Assembly (NCBI GenBank): GCA_037954325.1
Contig: JBBMNZ010000006.1
Location: 2,053,001-2,117,000, forward strand
Length of the DNA stretch: 64,000 nt
Reading direction: 5' to 3'
Source of the DNA: Fistularia commersonii
Lineage: Eukaryota > Chordata > Actinopteri > Syngnathiformes > Fistulariidae
Shown here: one piece after another, positions 13,259-22,584 of the stretch
Layout: each line of letters starts with the position of its first letter
Position numbering within the stretch: the stretch's first letter is position 1
Translations under genes and position numbers: made by a program
Notes under the pieces: generated by a model
Seen by the model: only the letters and a program-made list of their open reading frames with translations
What the model was told of the DNA's origin: nothing
Database searches by the model: none

Positions 13259-13499
13259 GAGATTTTTCCGAACTCTCTCGCTCACTTTTACAGCGATATG
13301 CGTGTTTTTCGGGCTCGAACCTTCGTACGGTCGGGGTAGTTAGCAAGCTAGCTAAAAACGAAGCTAGCTTACCTGAGGACTTCTGCGAGCGGACACGAAT
13401 GTACTTTCTAAGCTTCTTTATCGCCTTTGTCCGGATAGGTCTCTCGTTCGAAGCCAACCTCTGCGCCAGCTGGACCTCCGGTTCTTGTATAGACGCCAT
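2667..13499 (-). CDS. rrp1b: Ribosomal RNA processing protein 1 homolog B (RRP1/Nop52 family)
   Basis: Fifteen exons join in phase into 780 residues: 13373-13499, 12253-12335, 12073-12130, 11899-11984, 11464-11525, 10628-10757, 10465-10529, 10113-10327, 8430-8542, 8254-8351, 7278-7297, 7051-7191, 4819-5705, 4655-4721, 2667-2857. The N-terminal Nop52 domain is plain (LAQRLASNE, WTGIDRLRMDKF, LTADQNLTFIEPFCK, QAPYAIEDLMKEL, FDYTALADKLLELSS, GIFPQDE). Exon 13 is a Lys/Glu/Ala-rich low-complexity segment with repeated KKKRKKKK runs, suited to nucleolar targeting. Exon 14 carries KVTF, the protein phosphatase 1 docking motif known in RRP1B, and the end is ADFF, like the RRP1B terminus. The RRP1 family acts in 60S subunit rRNA maturation in the nucleolus. 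The start at 13499 (ACCATGG context) is preferred over an in-frame ATG at 13547. The 3' part is RRP1B-like rather than the shorter RRP1. The donor after exon 12 (GTCTGA) is weak. Confidence 0.93.
2985..4085. repeat. A-rich tandem array in rrp1b intron 14
   Basis: About six to seven degenerate units of roughly 130-200 bp repeat ACCATCATGCTGTTGC, CATATACCGTTATGGTACGA, CCCATCGACTTTGCACA and a poly(A) tract (near 3006, 3130, 3272, 3437, 3633, 3832 and 4008). Short open frames inside follow the repeat and are not genes. Confidence 0.85.
4356..4502 (+). repeat. Dispersed repeat copy 2 carrying a CTCF-core match
   Basis: Second copy of the repeat at 716-862, in the same orientation, with GAGATGCTCCGTTTG at its left and GCGCCCCCTAGTGG at 4465-4478. 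It lies in rrp1b intron 14. Confidence 0.6.
4566..4809. repeat. Two (AC)n tracts flanking rrp1b exon 14
   Basis: (AC)n at 4566-4613 and 4756-4809 lie on either side of the 67-bp exon 14 (4655-4721). On the sense strand they are (GT)n: one starts within ten bases of the exon 13 donor and the other lies about 40 bases past the exon 14 donor. Confidence 0.95.
5950..6840. repeat. Degenerate GCTAACACCAAGCCAAG minisatellite
   Basis: About 900 bp in rrp1b intron 12 built from reshuffled short words (GCTAACGCC, AAGCCAAGG, AGGCTAATGCC, ACAAGGGGTTACACCAAGCC). A higher-order period of about 120-200 bp is marked by the recurring AAGGGGTTA (5997, 6089, 6269, 6367, 6508). Confidence 0.85.
7558..7757. repeat. 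18-bp minisatellite, about 11 units
   Basis: Tandem GGAGGTCTGCTCCTGGGA units in rrp1b intron 10, with two variants (TCTGCTCC and TATGCTCC) arranged in blocks. The 18-bp unit keeps a reading frame open in every phase, which explains the several repetitive open frames seen here; none is a gene. Confidence 0.95.
7925..8180 (+). mobile_element. LINE 3'-end-derived repeat, copy 1
   Basis: This block and 21555-21775 share GAGATGGTTTGGACATGGAC-type text, AGAAGAGGGTTAGATGGAGG and CAGATGATTGGCTG. Translated, the first phrase gives the RWFGH-like end of LINE-encoded proteins, so I read it as an old 3' fragment of a non-LTR retroelement. It lies in rrp1b intron 10 and ends about 75 bp from exon 10. Confidence 0.55.
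9343..10037 (-). mobile_element. Tigger/pogo-type DNA transposon relic
   Basis: The left end TACAGTAAACCCTTGTTTTT and text such as TTCGCGGGGTTACGTTCC match the terminal sequence style of Tigger elements; a decayed right end (GCAACAGCGAGGGATCGC) lies near 10020. Between them, on the minus strand (9556-9807), is a CENP-B/pogo helix-turn-helix N-terminus (KRSGATKGPKRQRK, IKPLDMLREAKSYAAVGRHY, GMNESSVRS). The catalytic DDE half is absent. The element lies in rrp1b intron 8. Confidence 0.75.
10930..11375. mobile_element. Non-autonomous hAT-like repeat, copy 1
   Basis: This stretch of rrp1b intron 5 matches 38320-38740 piecewise: ATCTTGTAACATCTA, AATATTTTTGTC, ATGCAGAAACGTCATTT, GTCCAAATGACTCTGAGAGG and a GCCGAC-like end. 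The shared ending resembles that of the hAT elements at 23097 and 44593, so it is probably an older relative of that family. Confidence 0.45.
12735..12925 (-). mobile_element. LINE (L2-type) 3' tail fragment
   Basis: On the minus strand this ends in the phrase found at the 3' end of the LINE at 59791-61295 (CTCTGGCAC..., then TTCCTTCGGGATTAATAAAG, here decayed). The orientation and missing 5' part fit a truncated retrotransposed copy in rrp1b intron 1. Confidence 0.6.
13180..13255. repeat. (AC)n microsatellite in rrp1b intron 1
   Basis: About 38 AC units starting some 120 bp inside the intron after the exon 1 donor (GTAAGC). Confidence 0.95.
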
Positions 13500-13592
13500 G
13501 GTCGCGGCGACTCGGGTGCTCGGAAGCGGGGTAAACTCGGCTATCACCGTCCCCGGTCTCGTCCCACGTTTCTCCAGTGCGTCGCGTGCTTA

Positions 13593-13600
13593 TGACGTCA
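13593..13600. promoter_or_regulatory. Palindromic CRE in the rrp1b promoter
   Basis: A perfect TGACGTCA, the CREB/ATF site, lies about 95 bp upstream of the rrp1b start codon in a GC-rich patch. No TATA box is seen. CRE sites close to start sites are common in housekeeping promoters; occupancy is inferred. Confidence 0.6.
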
Positions 13601-13639
13601 GGGGGCGTGTCCTTATCGGAACGTTGACATGCGCGGAGT

Positions 13640-14860
13640 TACAAAAAAAAAAAGAAATAAACGCAAAATGAAAAACACTCACATATATATATATATTATT
13701 ATAAACACACACATTCATATTTGCAGGCTATAACAATTAATAATGTCCCTTTATAATTGAGTTGAGAATCTGAGTTATTTTTAAAAATTACAAAAAAATA
13801 TATTATTTACTAAAATGCAAAAATTCTCTTTAACACACCTCGAAATGAAGAATATATGGATGAAGTAATGGAACAATCAAACATATAAAGTGGGACAGGT
13901 CCTGATGAGGGGAAAAACCTGGGTTTTCCTTGAGATTTACATTCAAAAGACACAGTTCATTAAATGTGCCGTCATTCCTGATCTTGTCCATCTTCTTCAC
14001 TCCCGATTAGAACCTCCATATCTTCCTCCCGTGTTGCGTCTCCAAACCAGCCACGGCTGTTTTTCCCCTCTTCCTCTCCACACTCGCAAACAAACATCCG
14101 ATGTGTCTATTAAATCTATTAAAATACCGTCTTACATGGCGCTGTCACATTGTGGATCATCCCGGCTGAACGTGGCCACGCAATACATGAAACAGACACA
14201 GACACAATTTTAATAGGAAATTTAAAGGAATCCATTCCCCCGTTCCCATTTGTCCGCCGAGAGCTCAGAACGATTGTTAATGCTTATGTCCTCTTGTCGA
14301 AATTCACCTTCTCCAGTGTGTGATTTGGATGGAATCCAGCTACGAAGGTGAAGGACGACGTCTTGGGAGAGTAGAAGTGGTTGCGTCTGGGTCGTTGCCG
14401 CTTTATCAAGCTGGAGTGTATCCCTGCGGTCCAGAAAAAAGTGCGAGGCGGGACTGGACTCCGGTCAATCGTGGGGTCACATATACAGACACTCTATCAT
14501 TCGGGGCAGTTTTTTGGGACGATTTGTGCTGTTTGGACGACAGCAGGCACTGGATGAAAACTTGGGATGTGTGGAACGGCAGTCCACCGGCAACACGTGG
14601 AGGTTGTTTTCCTGAATTACGTCCTTGCATTTGATATATTGGTGGAAAAAACACAATGGTGGTGTGATTTCCTGCTCTTCCTGGTGCAGGGAATGAAGGG
14701 CTTTTCTGGAAAACGGACTGGATTTTTAAAGTTTCCTGGGTACCAGGGACCGGATAAATCTCATCGGTTCTCCTCGAGAACGTTCAAAGTGCTTTTTTTC
14801 GCAGGTTGGCGTGTGGACGTTTTCAGCCCGACCGAAGGGTGGAGCCGCGGACGGGCGGCG
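13640..14860. other. Intergenic, no gene recognised
   Basis: Between rrp1b and the receptor gene to its right. It is AT-rich, with a short TA run near 13685. The open frames at 13890-14213 and 14320-14923 have no recognisable motif or splice support. Part of 14220-14860 would be 3' UTR of the IFNGR2-like gene. Confidence 0.5.
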
Positions 14861-14864
14861 GGAG

Positions 14865-15530
14865 TCAAAACATGTCGTAATCGAAACGCTCCCGTGGTCG
14901 GTAATAAGAATCTTGTACGTTGAATACCGGTGAGGGCGCGGGGCTGACGCGCTGAGAGGGAGGCGAGACGTTTCCTTCATCGGGCTCCAAGGCGACGATT
15001 TCAGAAATGGAGTCGATGTTGTCTTCGTCAGGCTGGTTAACGGTAAGAGGACTTGGAGGGAATTGGTATAAGTCCTGGGGGGGGAGAAGAAGAAGAGACA
15101 GCGGCTTCAAGGACGGGTCTGGGTGCCACCTCGAGGGTATCTGAACACATCGTACAATAAATCTCTATCAAGTTCCTCCACCAGAGACGTGGGAGATGGA
15201 GGGTCTGAGACGTTCTCGCAGCTTCGGCCTTCTACGCCCCCGTATGTTTCTCTTTACGTGGACGAGGAACATTGAACCTCTTCAAAAAGAAGGTCTTGTT
15301 TCCCCACGTCCTCCTCACCGAGGTGGCTGGTAGATTGACTCACTGTCCTGCTCCGTGTGAGTGTGTGTGTGTGTGTCTGTCGGTGTGTGTGTAGCATGTT
15401 CCTGTGGCTTGCCAAGACCTCCTGCTCCAAACACCATCAGAACTGGCTGAAACGGGTGTCGTCGGCAGCATCCCATGGTACGTACTAGCTTTCTAGCTAG
15501 CTTTTTCTACTGAGCTATCAAATCAGCGTT

Positions 15531-15589
<59 letters not shown>

Positions 15590-15919
15590 TGTGTGTGCTT
15601 GCATGTGTGTATGTTCTGGTGGCTCGCCAAGGTCTCCTGCTGCTAACACCATTGTGGAGCTGGCTGAAATGGGTGTCGTCAGAGCATCCTGAGGTATATA
15701 CTCGCTTTCTAGCTAGCTTTTTCGACTGAGCTATTGAATCAGCATTAAGTGTGTGTGTGTGTGTGTGTGTATAGCATGTCCCGGTGGTTCGCCAAGGTCT
15801 CCTGCTGCAAACACCACTGTGGAGCTGGCTGAAACGGGTGTCACCACAGCATCCTTGGGTATATAGTAGCTTTCTCGCTAGCTTTTTCTCCCGAGCTATT
15901 GAATCAGCGGGGAGTGTTC

Positions 15920-16007
<88 letters not shown>

Positions 16008-16146
16008 AGCATGTTTTGGTGGCTCGCCAAGATCTCCTGTTCCAAACACCATCGCAGAACTGGCTGAAACGGGTGTTGTCGGAAGCATCCCGAGGTACGT
16101 ACTAGCTTTCTAGCTAGCTTTTTCTACTGAGCTATCGAATCACCGT

Positions 16147-16180
<34 letters not shown>

Positions 16181-16336
16181 TGCGCTTACGGTTCGAATGC
16201 GGACGGGGGGATTCAGCCAACGCTTGATGTTGGGGCTGTAAAGGCGCAAAATGATGAGAAGCGTGCTGCCAACGATCATGAAAAACGCCAAGGTGCCGAG
16301 TGCAATCTCCAGGCTGTATGTCTCTGTGTGGAGAAA

Positions 16337-16381
<45 letters not shown>

Positions 16382-19300
16382 TTCAGGTTGGAAATCCAAT
16401 CAGACAATCCTATCATCGCCCAAGATGGCGGCCTTACTCGGCGATGGGATGGTGACGCAGCGGCTGCAGCTTCTCAGGCCCACCGGCTCCTGGAAGACGG
16501 TGAACTGGACGGCGACGCAGTGACGATCCCCTTCCTTTAGATCACGGATGGACACGCTTGAAAACACGTCTTTGTACACCTGTGGAGAACCAACACGTCA
16601 CTGATGTCCCACTCGGGCCGACGACATCTGACGGAGGACGGGGGGAAAAAAAAAACGCAGGTCCTGCAACGAGTGTTTACGTAGCGTGTCAAACATTGGC
16701 TTTTCATTTTTGCTTTTTTATCCATCATCTATAACAGTGTTTCCAAAACACTGTGCGGTGAGAGATCATCAGGTGCGCCGTGGAAAAATGCCCACTTTCA
16801 CCCGATCGGTCCGAAAATTATTTACCCGACGCGAATAATGTGTCTTCCTATGTCCATGTGGGCAGCGGGTAGTGAATGAACCTGTGCGTCTGTGTATCAG
16901 AGTGATTAGTGAGGCTTTGCCGGATACATTTTTAAAATAAAAAGTACTTGAATCTGCGTAAACAAACAGGCAGTGTTGTTGAAAACTACCGAGACGAGTG
17001 AGAAAGCGGTGAAAGCTGCTATAAAGTTGCCGAACTCGTCTCTAAATCCAAACAGCAAAACATTAATACGACCTGTCGGCAAAATCATTGTAGAAGAAAT
17101 GCTCGACTCTGGCGTTGATAAAGAAATAGCCAGTTCTCTCAAATAATACCATTTTCAGACATATTGATGATGTGTCTTCAGACGTTGCAAAAAAGTGTTG
17201 TGGAAAAGTTGCACATCAGTGGGAAATTTGCGTTGGAACTTGACGAATCTACAGATATTAGATACATTAGATTTCACACAAAGTAAATTGAGAGCAGGTT
17301 TCATTCGAATTTGTTAAAAATTGTTTTTGACATATTTATTTGGTGGTGCGCCGTGTGATTTTTCTAATGTAAAATATGCGCCGTGGCTCAGAAAAGGTTG
17401 GGAAACACTGCTCTATAATACTGATCCTTCACTCGGGGTTGCGGTTTATTACCGCTAGCATTGGTGGCGAGGTCGACCCGGACCGGTTCGTGCTTCATAT
17501 AGCGACATACGACCGTGCACCTTCTCGTGCACACGTCTGGGTGATCTCCCGCACGTGTCTGGAGAACATGGAGACCCCACCCAATCAGGAAGCTTCTTGT
17601 TGCGAGGTGGACGCGCCGATGTGCCCCCTGGATTTTTGGCTACCGTATTTTCCGGACTATAAGCCGCTACTTGTTTGAAACCTGCGGCTAATCTAGGGAT
17701 TTTTCTTCGCTAACGGCCATCGGAGAAAAACGAGACGAAGGCCGGAGGTCAGAGAGCAAAAAAAAGAAGACGACGCTCGTTTTTGAAAATACAACACAAC
17801 GTGCAAAACATATAGTTTTAGCAGCCACTCGACATTAGCGTGAATCATTCAGAAAAACCGTCCGCACGTGTAGAGCATCCTTTTCTGCTGATCTGCCAGT
17901 GGAGCGGTGTGAAATAATCCATCGCCAGCGGGTTTCCGAAGGGCCGGGCTGCTGCGTGACGTCGCGAGCGACCGAAAAAATGTGCGACGGACATTTTCTG
18001 AGGTTCTTCAACTGCGACACCGAAGACGACGATTTTGAGGAGGATGAACAAAACCAACAGTGACTTTTCTGTTTTGTTTGCTCAGCCGTGTTGGAAACAA
18101 TTAAGGTATGTAAATAAACATTTACAAAATTTTTCTGTTTGAATATCTAATTTCAAAACATGGATATCTGCGACATATGGTCCTGTGCGGCTAATATGTG
18201 TAAATATATGTATTTTTTTTTAATTAGTGGGTGCAGCTAGTCTGGAAAATACGGTGACTATCGCTGATTTCAGATACATTATTTTTCACGCTGAAGTCGA
18301 TCCAATGGCAAAGAGGAAGCTGCAGTGAAACTGCTGCAACATCATTTTTGAAGATATTCTGCAATTTGAGCGGATGTTCGCAGGAGCTCCCTGGCGTCTG
18401 ACCTTCAGATCCTCGCCTTCCTTCCCGCTCAGGATCCGGTATTTGACGTGGCTTCCGTGATGCTCCACCAGGTCGACTCCAGTCCTTGTCAGATGGATGG
18501 TGAGGTAACCAGGTTGTGCCGTCACATTGACCTCCGGAGTGCAGCGGGACGCTGGAGGAGCAACACACACATCGCCCACTATTAAGTCTTCTGACACACA
18601 CACACACTCAAATTCAAATCTGAGCCGTCCGTCTTACCGTTTCGGCTGCAGGCATCGATAAATTTTGAGGCGGCGCCCGGCCTCTCCGCTCGCAACTTCA
18701 GCGACACGCACGTGGGCTCCGTCGTGGTGAAACTCACATTGCAGGAGGTCAGTGGCGTCCTGACACAGGCAGGTATGGGCTGCCAGGTTTGCTTCGAGTC
18801 CGAGGTACTAAACAGGTTAAGATTAATATTGATAAGGTCTTCATTTTCAAGTACAGCACAACCTCGGCTTGGGGACGCACCTAATCGCGAATAAATCGGA
18901 ATTTTGCATGAACACACAAATGAAAAAAGCTTAGCATAGCAGCGTGCAACTCGTTGTTTACATGGTTCATCGGTATGTCCTCTTGTTATAACGCTTTTAT
19001 GTGCTTTTTTTTTCAGTAAGCTAACCCTCATTATGGCTCCCAAAAAGTTAAGAGTGCCAGTGCTGGTGGAGTTAAGGAGAAGTTAAGAATTACAGTTGAT
19101 CTGAAGAAGGAAATAGCTAAACTTGAGAGCGGTGTCCCGTGCTACAGAGCTTGTCGAGCGCTACGACCTGGCGAAGACAACCATCAAAAATGCTCTGAAG
19201 ACGGCTGATGTGGCTTAAAGGGCGGCTACGCTAACAAAACTAAGGTCTCAAGTCTTCGAAGAAGTAGAAAAGTTATTGATAGTTCGGATTAATGAAAGAC

Positions 19301-20667
19301 AGCTCGCTGGATATAGCATTGGCAGATAGCGTTAGCGAGGGTCTCATATGCCAGAAGGCTTTATTTTTGCTGATTTAGCAAAGGGAACGTTGAGGAAAAG
19401 TGCAGTCAAGAAGAGAAAGAACAGCAGAAAAACTGTAATAATTCAGTTGATCTAAAGTTCGTATCTGGATTTTTTGCCACAAATAAACCCATAAAAGAGT
19501 TTCAAAAGACCACAGCATGTATTTGACGCCTGACGACGGATCAATGGGGTTTATATTGAATTCAGTGAGAAACACTGATTCGGTTCGTGAGCGTTTTGGT
19601 TTACGAGTCAAAGAACGAGTTAAAACTCATAAGCTGGGGTTCTACTGTATTTGTATAGTTTCACGAGTTGATGGATGTTTCCTCGGTCGACGGGTTGAAG
19701 CTCACTTTGTCCGGTGCACTGTGTAAGTCAGGTTGTTCTCTCCGGGGACAGGGGTCCACACCAGCTCCCCCTTATCGACATGGACATCCTGAGGCGGGGA
19801 GAGCGCCGTCTCACATCGAACTGGAAGAGGAGGACAGGCCGGGGAAATTTAAAGCCGGAAACAAACATCTTTCCGACATCTGTGTCCGGACTAATCTATC
19901 TCCCGCAGGGCCAAGGATCCAACATATCCAATGTTAAAGCCACAACATATTTATTAACATATCACCATAAATGTATCCAGTTCTCAATTGTGATATGCAG
20001 ATGCATAAATGTGTTCCTTGTTGCATTAAAATCGTTAAAAAGTACTGGAAACGAAAGCAATGAAGCAAACATAAGCTCTTAAATTCAATAAAAATGCAAA
20101 AAAATTGAACCGGAAAAAGAAAATGTAATGGATAAGAACAATTGAAATACTACATGTAAGAGCATTCATATTACATTTAGCAAGGACAAATAATGTCCTC
20201 CTGTTTTGAGTCGAAATCCGGACTAATGGTTTTAATTTAACTTTTTTACTTATTATTATTTTGAAAACACTTCATCGTAGAAGTCGCACGTAGCAGAGGT
20301 AACAATGTTTCTGTGATTGCTAGCTTGTGTCGACACACTTTGAATATATCCCGTCTAACAAAAAGAATTAACTAATATATGGCCAGGAAATCATTTTAAA
20401 ACCGATACAATAATAATAACAATAATAACAATAATAACAATAATAATGTTGTTTTGGCTAAAACGCGTAATATAACGAAATACCACTGATAGATTACGCA
20501 ACCTAACTGTGCTAGCAAGGCAATGCGAGCACCGCTCGGTCAACAGTGGATGACGGCTAACAACGTGAGTGACAAGCAGAATTTAACCATAAAAAAGAGG
20601 GAAATAAAAGATTACCTTCGACGATGTAAAGCAGGAAGGTGATAAGAAGGGTATTTTTAGTCACCAT
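14865..20667 (-). CDS. ifngr2: Interferon-gamma receptor beta chain (IFNGR2 / CRFB6)
   Basis: Seven exons join in phase to 323 residues (human IFNGR2 is 337): 20616-20667 (signal peptide MVTKNTLLITFLLYIVEG), 19706-19820, 18638-18807, 18403-18551, 16438-16579, 16190-16323, 14865-15074. Two fibronectin-III domains of the class II cytokine receptor type are present (LSPPQDVHVDKGELVW start; paired Cys in domain 2). A membrane segment follows (LGTLAFFMIVGSTLLIIL), then a proline motif WLNPP like the JAK2-binding box 1. The short tail has NIDSISEIVALEPDEGN, which resembles the DSVSII region of mammalian IFNGR2, and ends DYDMF. In the family this chain pairs with IFNGR1 and brings JAK2 to the interferon-gamma receptor at the cell surface. 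It is the last receptor of the cluster, the same position as human IFNGR2. Symbol rests on tail similarity and gene order. Confidence 0.85.
15385..16176. repeat. Four tandem ~135-bp units separated by (TG)n
   Basis: Units start near 15390, 15603, 15771 and 16005. Each holds TCGCCAAGGTCTCCTGCT, GAGCTGGCTGAAACGGGTGT, TAGCTTTCTAGCTAGC and GAGCTATTGAATCAGC, followed by a (TG)n run of very different length (the longest about 85 bp at 15918-16003). It fills intron 6 of the IFNGR2-like gene. Confidence 0.9.
16337..16379. repeat. (AC)n just upstream of the TM exon of ifngr2
   Basis: About 21 AC units, read (GT)n on the sense strand, ending roughly 13 bases before the exon 6 acceptor. Confidence 0.95.
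16735..17410 (+). mobile_element. hAT transposon fossil with transposase remnant
   Basis: Ends CAGTGTTTCC and GGAAACACTG are inverted repeats, flanked by an 8-bp near-duplication (ATCTATAA left, CTCTATAA right), as hAT elements make. Near 17150-17275 the plus strand, with frameshifts and stops, still reads IPFSDILMMCLQTLQKSV and GKFALELDESTDIR, the style of hAT transposases around the first catalytic Asp. It is inactive and lies in ifngr2 intron 4. Confidence 0.75.
17641..18256. mobile_element. ACCGTATTTTCC-ended element, copy 1
   Basis: Inverted ends TACCGTATTTTCCGGACTAT and TCTGGAAAATACGGTG bound a 616-bp insert in ifngr2 intron 4. The ends belong to the same group as copies at 22889, 47949, 50151 and 62761; the last holds a pogo-type transposase piece, so the group is probably pogo-derived. 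Confidence 0.7.
18852..19649 (+). mobile_element. Tigger-type transposon fossil with transposase N-terminus
   Basis: Inverted ends are ACAGCACAACCTCGGCTT and GGGGTTCTACTGTAT. At 19033-19220 the plus strand, broken by stops and frameshifts, reads MAPKK, then TELVERYDLAKTTIKNALK, the helix-turn-helix region of Tigger/Jerky transposases. It lies in ifngr2 intron 2. Confidence 0.7.
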
Positions 20668-20735
20668 TTCACGGCTCGACAGGTTTGATGGGTCAGCTAA
20701 AGCCTTTGCCCGGAAATGTGTGAGTGTGGCGTTAC

Positions 20736-20764
20736 TCTCGCGAGAACATGCCGATCTCGCGAGT
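20736..20764. promoter_or_regulatory. Paired TCTCGCGAGA motifs at the ifngr2 promoter
   Basis: TCTCGCGAGA at 20736-20745 and TCTCGCGAGT at 20755-20764 lie 70-100 bp upstream of the ifngr2 ATG. This palindrome is a known core element of TATA-less vertebrate promoters. An ETS-like CCCGGAAATG at about 20709 sits between it and the ATG. Confidence 0.6.
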
Positions 20765-20799
20765 TTTCTTCTGCAGGGCACAAAAACAAATCCAGACTT

Positions 20800-22580
20800 G
20801 TCAGGACAAATAAAGAGATAATCCAGTCAAAATAAAGATAATAAACAAACTCAAGATCCAGTATCTTCTTTATTAGCCATGATTGTCTTTTTTTATATGA
20901 CCACACACTGACTTCACAAGACACTTCTGTACATAATACCCGGGGTTTAATGTCACATTTAGATGTCACTGAAAATATAGAATTTCATAATAATAGTAAA
21001 ACAATCAACAATAAACTGGCACATACTGCATGATAAAGATAAAATAAAAAAAACTCAAGTGCACCTTTTTTTTTTTAAATCCGAAGATTTCGAAGGCAAC
21101 AAAGGGACAGGTCATGTGTGACTGCACACAAAATGCAGATTTTTTTTTTTTAAATTCTGTTTATTTACAGGTTACATACAAATTCAAGGGGGAAAATGTA
21201 AGTTATGAGGCAAGGCAGATTCGCCCCTCAAATTCAGAGGGGGGGCAGATCAGTTCACGATCCCTTGGACGCAGTTCAAACCGAAAGCGTGTCGAGCGTT
21301 GCGGTTGGAGAGTGTTTTCGAAACCGTCTGCTCTGGACACATGTTCCTGTTCTGGCGTCGCTCTCCAAGGTCAAAGAGGGAAGTGGTAACATTCAATTTC
21401 AGCATAAATACTGTTTTGTTTTTTTTTGTTTTTTTTTTTCCATGGACTCCAGTAACCCGGGGTTGTCAAAGCTAATATGCAGGTCAGGGGTCATCTGCCG
21501 AATCGTATTTCACCTAAAAAGTGTCAATAAGTTGGAAATGGGCGGGGGAAAAAAAGTTAAAGATGAAGATGTGGTGGTTTCTCTGTGGGTGTGGAGAGCA
21601 AGTGTTAGATATTGTGGAGGTAAACACACTGAGATGGTTTGGACATGGACAGAGGAGGGATGGTGAAGATCTGGGTAGAGGGTTGGTGGAGGTACCAGGA
21701 CATTCATGGATGGAGGGAAAGAGGACAGGAAGTTAGCAAGAAGAGGGTTAGATGGAGGCAGATGATTGGCTCGTCATCCCGATTTCTTCCTCGCGTGGAT
21801 GTCGTTCCAATTTTTAAAATTCCTGCAGGTTTTTTTTCCCTTTAAAATGAGGTCAATGTGGTCAAGAGCCGAAAACGCTCCTAAAAAAAAAAAAAGAAAA
21901 AAAAAAAGTTTGAAGGCAACAAGCAGTCAAAGGCGACGGATTATCCATCTGACTTGAAGGCCTTTCACGTCCTCAGTGTGTGTGTGTGTGTGTGTGTGTA
22001 TAAACACGTCTGGGGTGTTTAACTTTCCAGTAAGAAGCATAGCTGACTTGTTTCCACGGCGACAGGGTCCCAAGCAATGAATATGGCAGACGATTATGAG
22101 CCATTTACTTCCCATCATCTATTATTAAATGTGTGCATATGTCTAATATATGATAATACGTAATGCAACTCATACGTCATATGATACACAGATATGATAA
22201 TTGCGTTTTTTTTTTTGTTTTGTTTTTTTCCCCAAATGGTCTGTAAATCAAGTTCAAGCGTGACCAGACTTGAGACTTTCTTAAAAGCGCAGGTGCTCAT
22301 TTGCTTCCTCGAAACCTGGCGAAACAAAAAAAAAAAAAGTACCGAAAAATTAAGGACTCAACCCAGATTTGATGTTGACGGCGTTTGGAAACGCGGCCAA
22401 TCACGGGCTGCCTGACCGCAACCGAAACTCCGCAACAATCCGGCGTCGAAGCTCTTCAAAGTGCAGGGGAGGAACGTGGACGCCAAAACCCCCCGCTGGT
22501 CCGCGGAGGAGCAGGGGTGGAACGTCCGCACCAGATGGGACCGCCGTCCTCTGGTCTTTTCACAGTGACGGATGGAAACC
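20800..22580. other. Intergenic, repeats and no gene recognised
   Basis: Between ifngr2 and the next receptor gene. It contains AT-rich sequence, a LINE-derived block (21555-21775), a (TG)n at 21977-21998 and poly(T)/poly(A) runs. The 3' UTR of the IFNAR1-like gene would occupy the right part. No coding exon could be supported. Confidence 0.5.
21555..21775 (+). mobile_element. LINE 3'-end-derived repeat, copy 2
   Basis: Shares its text with 7925-8180 (TGGTTTGGACATGGACAGAG, AGAAGAGGGTTAGATGGAGG, CAGATGATTGGCT). The frame reading MVWTWTEEGW and its neighbour frame give decayed RWFGH-like LINE protein ends. Confidence 0.55.
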
Positions 22581-22584
22581 TCCA

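Noticed and set aside
15507..16088. 193-codon Thr-His-rich open frame on the minus strand
   Set aside because: It is built from (TG)n/(AC)n and a tandem repeat in ifngr2 intron 6.
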